Shown: positions 54,295-64,000 of the stretch, piece after piece
How the letters are laid out: every line of letters begins with the position of its first letter
How positions within the stretch are numbered: the first letter of the stretch is position 1
Origin: Brachionus plicatilis
Taxonomy: Eukaryota > Rotifera > Eurotatoria > Ploima > Brachionidae
Direction of reading: 5' to 3'
Length of the DNA: 64,000 nucleotides
Assembly (NCBI GenBank): GCA_010279815.1
Contig: QEOQ01000439.1
Coordinates: forward strand, 292,907-356,906
The notes under the pieces: generated by a model
What the model was told of the DNA's origin: nothing
Databases searched by the model: none
The model's input: the letters and a program-made list of their open reading frames with translations, nothing else
Made by a program: the position numbers and the translations under genes

Positions 54295-57200
54295 TCAAAA
54301 ATTTTGAGTTCCGTCAGCAATGCCGATGCAAACAACCAAAGCTAATGTGAATGCAAAAGCCACTATAACATGAAAAACAGCAAATACTGTTTTGATTCCA
54401 TTAAACTTTAAAATTTTATCAGATCAAATATTTTATTATTCCAATGAATACTCACTATTTTTTCATAATAATTAAAGTAAACTTTCATGTTCTTTTTGGT
54501 TTGATTTTGGTCTTGATACTGCTCCGAGTCGACATCATCCAAAGTGTCCTGTTTTTCTTCGAACTTGTAGGGGCGCTTTTTGTCATCATAGTAGAGTTTG
54601 AGAATCTCCGTGATTAATGGAAATATGAAACACCAGAGAGTCCATCCAACCATTAGACCCCAGCCCACTCGGCCTAACTTCATCTTTTCGATATTGACAC
54701 CCAGAAACATGGCCACAACTAAAAAAAAATTAACTTTCTATTTCGGCTTTCTTTTTTAAATTTTTTACCCGAAAAAATCAAAGAACTATAGCCCAAAGTT
54801 TTGTGAACAAAATTGAATAGATATCGTCTTGGATGATTACGATTTGGTCTCATGATTCCCAGAAAAACCTTTTTTTATTTAATTTTTTACAAAAATTTTT
54901 AATTCATAAAAAAGTAGGATATATCCTGAAAATATTATGGCAAAGGATATGGGGCAATCATGATCAGACTTGTATAAAAGTCACAAGTCAAGTGCAAGTC
55001 AGGACTTTGACTTGTTTCAAAAATTAAAAAAAAACAAGTTAAAATTTTTTTGTTATCTTGAAGATGGTTGTGATTAATTTGTTGCTAAAATTTTTTTAAG
55101 CATAAATTTATTTTTGATAATTTTTTTTTGTTCTACTTAGTGACTAAAACATAAAAAAATCAGACCCTAGAAAATTTTTATTTCTTGATTAATTATGCAA
55201 ACAAATAATTTCAAAATTTTTCTTATTTTAAAAATTACAATTTTAAAATAATTTAAAATCATTTTAAATTGTAAATTTTAAAATTTGTTTTTTGGCACTT
55301 TGAATTTTTATTCAAAAATTGCAATACAAAATTAAAATTTTTTAATAAAATTATGGATTTTGTACTAAAGATTTTTCTGTAAGTTTTAAAATATGAGACA
55401 AACTATGTTTCATTTAACAGTCCAGTTATAACCACTTAATTTTAAATAATTCAAAAAGCGATGACAGAATTTTATCATTTAAATAAAATAAATTTACAAA
55501 TTGCAAAAAAAATTCAATTTAGAATTGATCAAAGAGAAGAAAAAATAAATCTCATAATATTAATATTTTGGTTATACCTAAATATTCACTTTAAATTAAC
55601 TAAATATTCTTTATATTCATGACTGCCTCATATCCTTTGAACCAAGATTGTGCACATTTTTTGGTTACGGTCAAGTTTAAGGCAATTTTTTTGGATCGAA
55701 GTATTTTTTGAGATTTTTTTTGTTACTAAATCATTAAAAATAATAGACACCTATGAGCTTAAAATTTTTAAAAATTTGCATTATTATATTAATTTAAATG
55801 CAAACGTTTGGACACCAAAATTTTAAATTAAATAGAACGTATTATTTTTTATATTTTAATTTTTTACTAACTACTAAAATTTTTTTGATAATTAACTTGA
55901 AATCTAAAATGAAAAGTCCACAATTACCACCTCTTCCTAAAAAAAAACGAGTAAGGCAGACTTAAGAAGAATCAGCTAAAGCACCCAAAGAAAATTGTGA
56001 TCTTGATGATAGCGACGATGATTAAGCCATCGAAATGGCTTGAATTATTTTGGCATGTAAAATATAAAAAAATAATTGACGTTTTATTTATATTTTTATA
56101 AAATATTTTTTTCTCCGAAAGTACCGAAATTTTCTTTAAAAACAGTTAAAAATTAAACTTTTTTAAAAAAATTAATTTTATAAGTGTCGGCTTAAAATTT
56201 TTTTTTAATTTTTCATGAAAAATGGCTGTATATATAATTATAAATTTCCTTGAATAATTTAAAGGAATAAAAATATAATTTTGAAAATAAAGTCTATTTT
56301 TTCACATGTATCACGTACCGTCTCATAGATTTTTTTTTTAATTTGAAAAAAAGTTTGATTTATTTTTAAGGTTTTCATTTTTCACTGATTGAAATCAAAT
56401 ATAAATTTGAATTTTAAAAATTTCTTTTTTATAAATATATTTTTTATTTCAAATATTTAAAAATAAATATGGCAATTCAAAAACTGCTTTTAGATAAAAA
56501 TTTAATTTCTTATTTAAGCCTTTTTAATTATTAATAATATTAAAATGTAAAAAATTTTAAAAATTTTTGCTTTTTAAAATTTAAAAATCATCAGTAAAGC
56601 AAAAATGTGTTTGTGAATAAAATAAAATTAAAAAAATAATAAATGGAATATTGGGACAAGGCAAAGTTCTGGCAACCAAGAAATAAAAGGAACGAGCATT
56701 TGAATCATATTTTATGAGTAAAAATTTATATTTATTTTAAGTAATGTTGGCTTATTACATAAAAAAATAATTATTTTTATTTTTATAATTTTTTTAATTA
56801 CAATGAACGAAATTAATTTATTTTAATTATAAACCAGATTAGTTGATTAAAATTTTTCATTCTTTTCATAATTTTGTAAATGAATGAAAAAGCTTCGCAA
56901 AATTCTAGTTTTTTAATTTAAAATTTTTCAATCATTATTTTGTGGAATGGAACGTTCTTAATTATCTGTTTTCAATTCAAAACTTATTTAAAAATTTAAA
57001 TTGTTTTTTAAATTCAACTTAAATTTTAAATAGTATTTCAAATGCTTATTCTATTGGAATCTTGCTTATGTTATCAATAATTATCAACTTATGTTATCCT
57101 GCTACAATATCAATAAGGCCACAATATTTTGAAACCACAAAAATTTACCAAAAATTTAAATAAAATCACCACAAATTTAATCTATTTGTAATGCTTGCGG

Positions 57201-60200
57201 CCAAAAAAAATAAAATTCAAAAAGTCTCAAAAAGACTTAAATTAAAAAAATTTTAGCGAAGTATTTTAAAAAAAGTACATAGAAACTTCTTCTGCCTACT
57301 TCTTTATTAAAACCCCGGGAATGAAATGGAATTATAAAATAAAACCCAGGACTTAACTTTATTTGTAGTACGGGATAATTAACAAGAGAAATGATTTAAT
57401 TTTTTGTTTGAAAAAGTGCGATGTTTAAAATATCTTTTTCAGTTTCAAAGTGGCATCTTGAAGTTGATGATCAATTCAAAATATTATTTAAATTCAAAAA
57501 GTTTACCTTTAGATATTAAGATAAATCTTTGATTTAATTTAAATAATTTTAGTGTAACATGAATAACATGTTATGTAGATTTAAAAAATAAAAAAAATTT
57601 GAATGAACATTTTCTCAATCCGATGTTAAAATCGATTTTTATATTTAAATGTATTATCCGAATCTTTACCTTTAGACATAAATAATAAAAATAAAATAAA
57701 TAATAATTATTTTTTCACTATTCAAGAGTTTGACTTTATCTATTGATTTTTTTATCTAATAATTTTTTAATATTTTTTACATTTAGCTTTTTTCTAAATA
57801 AATGAAAAAATATCAAATTAGATGAAAAATTTTTAGATTAGGTGAACTAATGGTTCATAAAACCTGAGAACAAAAATTGATCCAGTAATAGATGAACCAT
57901 AGTTCACCTAACCGACTAGACCCGAAAAACTTTGTACTTTTTTTTATAAATTTTAACTTTAGTGATAAATGTTGCCGTTTGATGAATTTTAAATAAAAAA
58001 AAATGCAAAACAAATCTAAGATAGTTTTTTAAACTACAAATATTATATTAAGGGTCATTATATCACAAACCAAAAGTCAAAATTTATAAAAAAACAAACA
58101 AAGTTTTTCACCCTTGCAGTATTAACTTAAAATTATTTTTTATTTGAAATTGAAAAAAATGTTTTAAGCATCGCACTTTTTCAATGTTATTTCAACATTT
58201 GATACATTTTGAAATTCAAACACAAAAAATGAAACCAAATGTAACTTGAGGTATTTTGGGTAAATTGAAGTTTCAGATCAAATTTTAAGATCAAAACGAT
58301 CATTTAAAATTTTAAAACTTAATTAATCTAATAATTTTAATATTTTTTAAGAAATAAATATTTAACATTACTAATAATTGTTCATTATCAAATTAACATC
58401 AAAATGATTGATCTCTAATTTATTTAACAAAAATAATCAATAATTTAAATAATTCAGGTTAAGTTAATTCACAAATTCAAATTTAAAACTTTTATGTCCC
58501 TTCATTCAAACTGAAATAATTTTATTTTTCTTCTTTAATAAATCTAAAATTTTAAAACAGTTAATTTTTTTGTCTTTTAAAGTAAGTTTTCATTAAAATC
58601 AATTTAAATATTTAAACCTATTATAGTTCAATAAATAGGGACATTTTAAAATTTTAAATATGAAAATAAACTTGACATGTCAAGGAATTGCTTTTGAAAA
58701 AATTTATTTTTTCTCTATTATTAAAAAAAAATTACAATTTATTTTTTGATCTTTTGATCTTGATCTCAAACTTCAATTTGCCGTATTTTGCAGACTTTTA
58801 AATATGGTGAAACAAAGATTGTTTCATTTGTCTCATTGGAAGAACAACTACAGGCCATTGCATCCAAAAATATCAAAGATGCCATGGAAACTTTTTTTTT
58901 TTTTTATTTTATTAAAAATTTTATTTACCTGAAAAATGGAGAAACTTATGGCTACAATGCCAAAAATAGAATGAGCATAATTCACTGGCTTAATTAAAGG
59001 TATCCATTTCCATCCTTTGGCAGAGAGTATCACGAGAAAGGAGGTGAGTGAAATGACTGCGACCATAATCATAAATGGTGAGTGAACAACGAACCAGATT
59101 TTTTTGCCACACAAAGTTTTCTCCGGTAGCAGAAATTTCATGTAACGAGCAAACACCATTCCAGTTGAAGCGAAAAAAATCCACGCAATTACCATCAGAC
59201 ATGCGTGGGTTTTTTCTTTGATTACAGTTGGCTCCACCAAAGAAGTCTGGTACGGAGTAGTGATGGTTTTTTTTTCGAAATTGATCTTTTCTTTGGAAGA
59301 GAAGGCATTTAGTCCGTGAAATGTGGGCGAGCCTAGGGCATTGGTTCTACCAAACGACAAAAGTATGTGGTACGGAAAGTGCAAGTTGAAAAATCTGGAT
59401 TCATTTAGATATTTTATTCGATTGAACTCACATATTAAATATGTTTGATTTATTGTTAATGAATAGTTGAAGTTTCCCAGAGTACGAATATTTGAATTGA
59501 TTACATCAGGCTCGGCTTTTTTCACATTATAGTAAGACTCAACCACGTAGTCACGTGAGAATATGGAAAATCTGCACAAGCTCACTGAGTCGTCACCCTG
59601 AAATCAAAGTAATTTAACTAGAAATTAGATGAGGGCAAATTTTTTACCATAAAAAAATCTTTTGAAAAGCCAACTCCGATGTAGCGTGTAAAAGCTGATA
59701 TTTCAGTGCTATTTACGGCAACGTAAAAATTCACATATTGGCCCATGTCTTTCCATTTAACAACCGAAATGCAGTCGGAGTATGTGCAATTGGCTGGATT
59801 GACAAAACATCCATATTCGGTGCCGCAGTTTTCTGTCAACTTAAGAAAAATAGTCATAAAATAACCAATTAACCTGTCACATATTCTTTTAAATGTCACA
59901 TACAGTGTTTTACTTTAAACCGCAGAACGGGCAATATTACATCATTTTACGTTATTTTACATCAAAAAATGTATGATTAAGTAAAATTACAACAAAAGTA
60001 AGATTTAATAAAAAATGTTATAAAATGTGAGCTTACGTAAAATGATGTAAAATTACGTAAAATCAAGTTATTTCAAGTTAAACTTAATAAAATTGCTGAC
60101 GACCAAAAAAATCCATTTTTTCGGAAAAATTTGGTTTGTATTAAATTTCTTAAGTTTTTTGGCAATGTAAAATTTTAGTACAAAAATTAGAGTACAAAAA

Positions 60201-63200
60201 GTAAAAACTTTAGAATTTTTTTCTAAATGTGCAAAAATGGTCCTGCAAAAAGTACAATTTTGTACAAATTGGTACAAATGAATTCCATCTGTGCAAAACT
60301 CTGCAATTTTCTGTAAAATGGGTAGTGTGACAAAATATAGAAAAAAAATTTTATTGGATAAAATAGGATTTATCTGAAAATAAAAATTTAGAAAAAAAAA
60401 AATCGAATTTACCTGAAAAAAAAAATGCAAAAAAAAAATAAAGAAACAAAAGATATCGAATTCAAAATTAAACAATGAATAAATGGTCTAATTAATTTTA
60501 TTTCCATTTTTTCTTTATCAATTAGTAAATTATTACCTAAACCTTCTAAGAATGCTTCAATATTCTACTTTATTTTACTCTCTCCTGAATAATTCTACAA
60601 CTTAAATGTTTTCTAGTGTCTTATTGAATCTAGCGATGCCAAGACTCAGCATTTATATTTTTTTCTACATATAATCCTAGTCTATATTTTATCTTTCTAT
60701 ATTTTGGAGAAAATTCTACATTTCGTCTTTCTATATTTTGTCCTCCTCCCGTAAAATACACACCATCAAAAATCCTTGATTAAACTATGCAATAAATTGC
60801 AGAGTTTTATGAAGGATTTTGCAGAATCATTTTTGCACAATTAGAAAAAAAATTATGAAGTTTTTACTTTTTGTACTGTAATTTTGTACCAAAATTTCAC
60901 ATTGCCAAGTTTTTTAACATTTTTTCGCAACTTGAAATTTTAATTTTTTTAGATTTTATTGCATAATCCTACACAAAATAATCTTAAAGACTGTAAAAAA
61001 AAAGTTATTTTTGTAATAAAATTAAATTTTCATCAAAATTCACTGGTTTTGATGCTTCTTGTTTCATTTTAAATGATAAAACTTTATTTTTCATTTTATT
61101 TAAAAGATAATTTAATGTTTTCAAAGGGTACGGTATTTAAAAATTAAAACAAATTACAATTCCTCTAAACAAATCTTAGAAAAACATAAACAGTCAAAAA
61201 CCGTTTATAAGAAATATGGGTCTAAGAAATTTTCGCTTATAAAAAACTAAACCTAAAGAGACAAACACTTTTTCTTTACCTTTAATGCTTATTTTTTTGC
61301 ATAAAAGAAATTCTCATAAAGAAAATTTATCTCATATAATAAATTGATTTTAAAAAAAAAATAAAATGTTTTTCATGTTAAACTTGTTGTTTATAAGAAA
61401 GTTTAACTTTTTTTTTTTAAAATTTGAACTTTTTAAAAATTACAAATAATAAAAAAGGCGGTGATAAAAATGACAAAAAAAAACAATCAGAAATCGTCTG
61501 ATCTTTCTTGTGCAAATTCGAAATTCGAAAATCCAGTTTTTACTGTATTAAATATATTATTATCATACATTGCCAAAATCTTTCCTCATTATACAGTATC
61601 ACTTTTCATAGAGATTTAATCAAATACCATTCAAAAGTTTAAAAAAAATGCTATTAAATCTGATTTTTTTGATCCTAAACTTCAAGATCCCGAATTTTAT
61701 TCATAAACAAGAGAATTTACTGAAAATTTAATTTTTTTCTACAAAAAAATGCTTTTTTTTTTTACAGTTAATAAAATTTTTTTGAGTAAAATTATTTAAT
61801 GAGATTTAAAAAAAAAAAATATTTCAAGTTAACAAAAATTTTAATAAAAATCAAATGTTTGTTCAAAAAATTGTACTTTTTTGTCTGTCAGCATTTTTGT
61901 TAAGTTTTACTTGTAATAACGTAATTTTATATCATTTTACGTAAGCTTACATTTTATTACATGGTACTTTTGATGTAATTTTACGTAAAACGATGTAATA
62001 TTACCAGTTCAACGGTTTAAAGTAAAACACTGTAGAAAAATAACAATTAAAAGAATTAATTTTCTGGAGAGAATCAAAGCAGCTTATATTATAATGAATG
62101 TTTTTTTTTTAAGATCCTAAAATTAAATCAATAAAAAAGAATTTTAATAAAAATTTACTGATTGAACTAACTTTGTAATTTGATCTCACTATATCAAAAT
62201 TATTCTTACTTCTTTCAATTACAGTGGTTCTAAAAAATTTTTTCATAAAAAGAAAGAAAAGTTCTTTGAATTTTACACCTCAATTTATTCAATTAATTTT
62301 ACTTATTTTCAATATAAAATTTAATAAAAATTATTAATAAAATTGACAAAACATAATTGATTTCTGATAGAAGAAAAATTAAATCTCTTAAAAGATTTAA
62401 TGGATTTTTTTTTTTAATTTTTTAATGAAAGAATAATCGTTTACAGTGGGTAGACTTTTCAAGTAAAAGCTAAATTTGTCAAATAGCTTATTTGAATTAG
62501 CTTTCTAATTTTTTCAATTAAAAAAATAAGTTTTTTCACATTAGCTTACTTAGAAATTAACAGCAAAAAAATAGCTGAAAGGTTTATTATTAGTGAAACT
62601 GAATATAATTTTTACCGAATTAATTTACTAATTCTGATAATTAAAATATTCGCTTTTAATTAATAATCTATAATTAAATTTAAATTTGTGTACAATTTAT
62701 CAAAGCTTTCTTTAGAATATTGAGACAATATGGTTCGAATTCGTTCATCAAGGACTATGTACGCAGGATTTCTTTTATGTACCAGAAATTTTTTTATATT
62801 CTGTTGTTGCAATATAGATGAACATCTTCTAGCAATTTTATGCTATTTATTTACTTTATTCTTGACTTGTTTTATATTTTATAAAATTTTCCTAAAATAA
62901 TTTCTTCTATTTTTAATCTTCTTACTTGTAAAAAAATAACTTTGAAATTTTTGTTTTAAAACAATACAAACTAAATATCCTATGTTTGCTTTAATCTATT
63001 AATTCCAATGTAATAAGATTGAAAAATTAACTTCCATTTATTTTTTTTTAAATAAATTTGAAATATCGCACTTTTTTAATGCTCTTTCAAAATTGTATGA
63101 AAATTTTCATTAAACATGAAAAAATGTACCAACAATAAATTAAAATACTTTTACAAATTACAAAACAAAAAATTACTTTTATAGAAATTTAAAAAAGAGG

Positions 63201-63446
63201 CAAAAGATAGAAAAAATAAATATAAAAAATTTCGCCTCATTTAAGTTTATTGCCGAAAATTAATTAAAATTTTTATGACATGAGAAAAAAATTAAATTTT
63301 GTGAAAATTTGAATTGAAATTTTCCGATTTTACTTTCCTAAATATTTGCGCATTCAAATTATAATTGTAAAAAATCTTCTTACTTGTTGTGATTTAGTGA
63401 TATAGAGTGACCAAATCCATAAGGTTGTAAACTTGACAAAAAACAT
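54295..63446 (-). CDS. DOMON-cytochrome b561 membrane protein (ferric-chelate-reductase-1-like), 6 exons
   Basis: Minus-strand exons: 63446-63384, 59839-59648, 59597-58929, 54868-54769, 54718-54456, 54405-54295. They total 1398 nt (465 aa plus stop), all in phase. Exon 1 is a 21-codon signal peptide (MFFVKFTTLWIWSLYITK). Residues 22-190 form a DOMON domain (NCGTEYGCF, YIGVGFSKDFFM, GDDSVSLCRF, HILLSFGRTNALGSPTFHG). The cytochrome b561 core follows, with four heme-ligand candidates: H216 (KTHACLM), H257 (VVHSPFM), H294 (YAHSIFG) and H330 (FVHKTLG), plus further helices including VGWGLMVGWTLWCFIFPL and a last one at 440-460. Such proteins pass electrons across membranes from ascorbate to ferric or other acceptors (family knowledge). 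It lacks the Reeler domain of vertebrate FRRS1. Introns 2, 4 and 5 are 50 bp, while intron 1 (3.5 kb) and intron 3 (4.1 kb) hold transposons. The exon 1 call rests on phase and signal character. Confidence 0.88.
54869..57410. other. Intron 3 of the b561 gene
   Basis: AT-rich. A patch near 55908-56024 (plus) reads KSPQLPPLPKKKRVRQT, stop, then EESAKAPKENCDLDDSDDD, like the acidic tail of a transposase, but it is too short to assign. AAGTC repeats occur near 54960-55020. Confidence 0.4.
57411..58181. repeat. Inverted-repeat element (AAAAAGTGCGATG ends)
   Basis: AAAAAGTGCGATGTTTAAAA on the left pairs with its inverted counterpart at 58142-58181 over about 38 bp. Inside is a copy of the GGCATCTTGAAGTTGA repeat also found at 5634 and 10597. 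A solo end with TATCGCACTTTTTTAATG occurs near 63065. Confidence 0.5.
58182..58928. other. Intron 3 of the b561 gene, part next to exon 3
   Basis: Contains GATCTTGATCTCAAACTTCA near 58750, also present in inverted form near 25745. The plus-strand frame at 58788 is antisense intron and exon sequence, not a gene. Confidence 0.4.
60161..60906. mobile_element. Second GGCAATGT MITE, 9-bp target duplication, interrupted
   Basis: Same family as 49451-49801, with AAGTTTTTT at 60152-60160 and 60907-60915. Its sequence is split by the 60320-60750 insertion, and the right arm is partly deleted relative to the other copy. Confidence 0.8.
60320..60750. mobile_element. Small element inserted in the MITE
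   Basis: The ends GGGTAGTGTGACAAAATATA and the inverse of GGGAGGAGGACAAAATATAG are flanked by GTAAAAT (60313-60319, 60751-60757). Comparison with the uninterrupted copy at 49451 shows exactly where it entered. The 7-8 bp duplication would suit a hAT-type element. No coding. Confidence 0.65.
62033..63383. other. Intron 1 of the b561 gene
   Basis: AT-rich, with a solo TATCGCACTTTTTTAATG repeat end near 63065. No exon recognised between 62033 and the donor at 63383. Confidence 0.45.
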
Positions 63447-64000
63447 TCTAAATTTAAAAAGCTAAAAAATTGTTTTAAAATTAAAAATTTGTATTTAAAA
63501 TTTCCACTCTTGTTTTGCACCATTTTTAATCTTGCTTTTAGAACAACCGAATTGAAATTTAGGTCCAAAAAACTAGAACTCAAAGCTAAAGTAGTGTTTT
63601 GTAAATTATTTACGCTATTCCAAATAAGTTGTTTCTATGAATTATAAGAGTTTTTATAAAAAAGTATTTAAGCAAAATTTTCTACAATTAGAATAAACAA
63701 ACTTCTTTTATAAGTTATTATTTCAAGTCCAACGAAAATTTAATTTGCGCCAAAGAAAAAGCTAGTACAAACTTAAAAATTCCAGGTGATTTTGAAAAAA
63801 ACCTTGGGTTTAGTTTTAAAAAAAATTTCACTTGATGCATTCAGATTTCAAAGGATTTTTAAAAGTTAAAAAAATTCTTGAATTCAACTCCAGTAATTCT
63901 AGTTAAAATTTCTAATAATTAAAATAAAAAAATTCAGTGGTAAAAATATGAACTTGAAAAAAAAATATTTAAATTTAGTTGAGTGAAGCAGATAGGCTGA
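63447..64000. other. 5' flank of the b561 gene
   Basis: Upstream (minus sense) of the proposed ATG at 63446. A minus-strand frame to 63583 overlaps exon 1 in another phase. No promoter motif can be defended. Confidence 0.35.

Larger units (their letters stand above)
59903..62032. mobile_element. Non-autonomous Tc1-like element with nested insertions
   Basis: The ends CAGTGTTTTACTTTAAACCG and its inverted copy are flanked by TA (59901-59902, 62033-62034). Subterminal ACGTAA and GATGTAATATTACC motifs are shared with the ends at 42830-43140 and 50750-51026. A GGCAATGT MITE is nested inside, which itself holds a further insertion. No transposase remains. It lies in intron 1 of the b561 gene, just 63 bp beyond exon 2. 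Confidence 0.8.

Noticed and set aside
60068..60475. 135-codon minus frame
   Set aside because: Phe/Ile/Lys low-complexity sequence crossing two nested transposon boundaries.
63380..63583. 67-codon minus frame as first exon of the b561 gene
   Set aside because: Its phase at the donor does not fit exon 2; the overlapping frame starting at 63446 joins in phase and makes a signal peptide.

Overview
The window is AT-rich eukaryotic DNA with spliceosomal introns and animal-type genes. It most resembles a compact-exon invertebrate; a monogonont rotifer such as Brachionus is my guess, inferred from base composition, tiny introns and transposon content, not proven. Minimal introns are 45-63 bp. The others have been inflated to kilobases by mobile elements. 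The 3' splice sites end mostly in AAG rather than YAG.

Host genes, all on the minus strand. (1) A complete 11-exon phospholipase D gene (50055 down to 24315, 1125 aa, PX-PH-HKD-HKD). (2) A tandem head-to-tail paralogue of it (17203 down to 4318 and beyond the left edge), with exons 1-4 visible and the same intron phases. (3) A complete 6-exon DOMON-cytochrome b561 gene (63446 down to 54295, 465 aa). (4) A small secreted, probably GPI-anchored, Thr-rich protein (53963-53658). Every exon join I propose keeps frame, and the two complete multi-exon reading frames are exact multiples of three.

Mobile DNA fills the introns and spacers. The most striking element is an apparently intact 3978-bp Tc1-like transposon (6534-10511) with about 365-bp terminal inverted repeats and a TA duplication. 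It has a 5-exon DD34E transposase (355 aa) and a second, divergently transcribed 5-exon gene of unknown function (283 aa). A different, internally deleted element at 31587-32942 keeps remnants of both genes in the same arrangement, including an exon of identical length and phase, so the second gene looks like a conserved part of this transposon lineage.

Other elements: an intact MULE (20604-23212, 683-aa transposase, 9-bp target duplication); two pogo/Tigger-like relics, one with a MULE-like element nested inside; several hAT elements with BED or C-terminal dimerisation remnants; a degenerate element carrying a Ulp1-like cysteine peptidase; short hairpin elements beginning GGCAATGT with 9-bp duplications, one in a three-level nest; non-LTR retrotransposon fragments; and a 376-bp tandem repeat. 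An assembly gap of Ns lies at 45713-45919.

Layout: 1-17203 PLD paralogue A with Tc1, LINE and Ulp1 elements in its introns; 17204-24314 spacer with hAT and MULE; 24315-50055 PLD paralogue B with Tc1-type, pogo, LINE and hAT elements in its introns; 50056-53657 repeats; 53658-63446 the membrane and surface protein genes; 63447-64000 flank.
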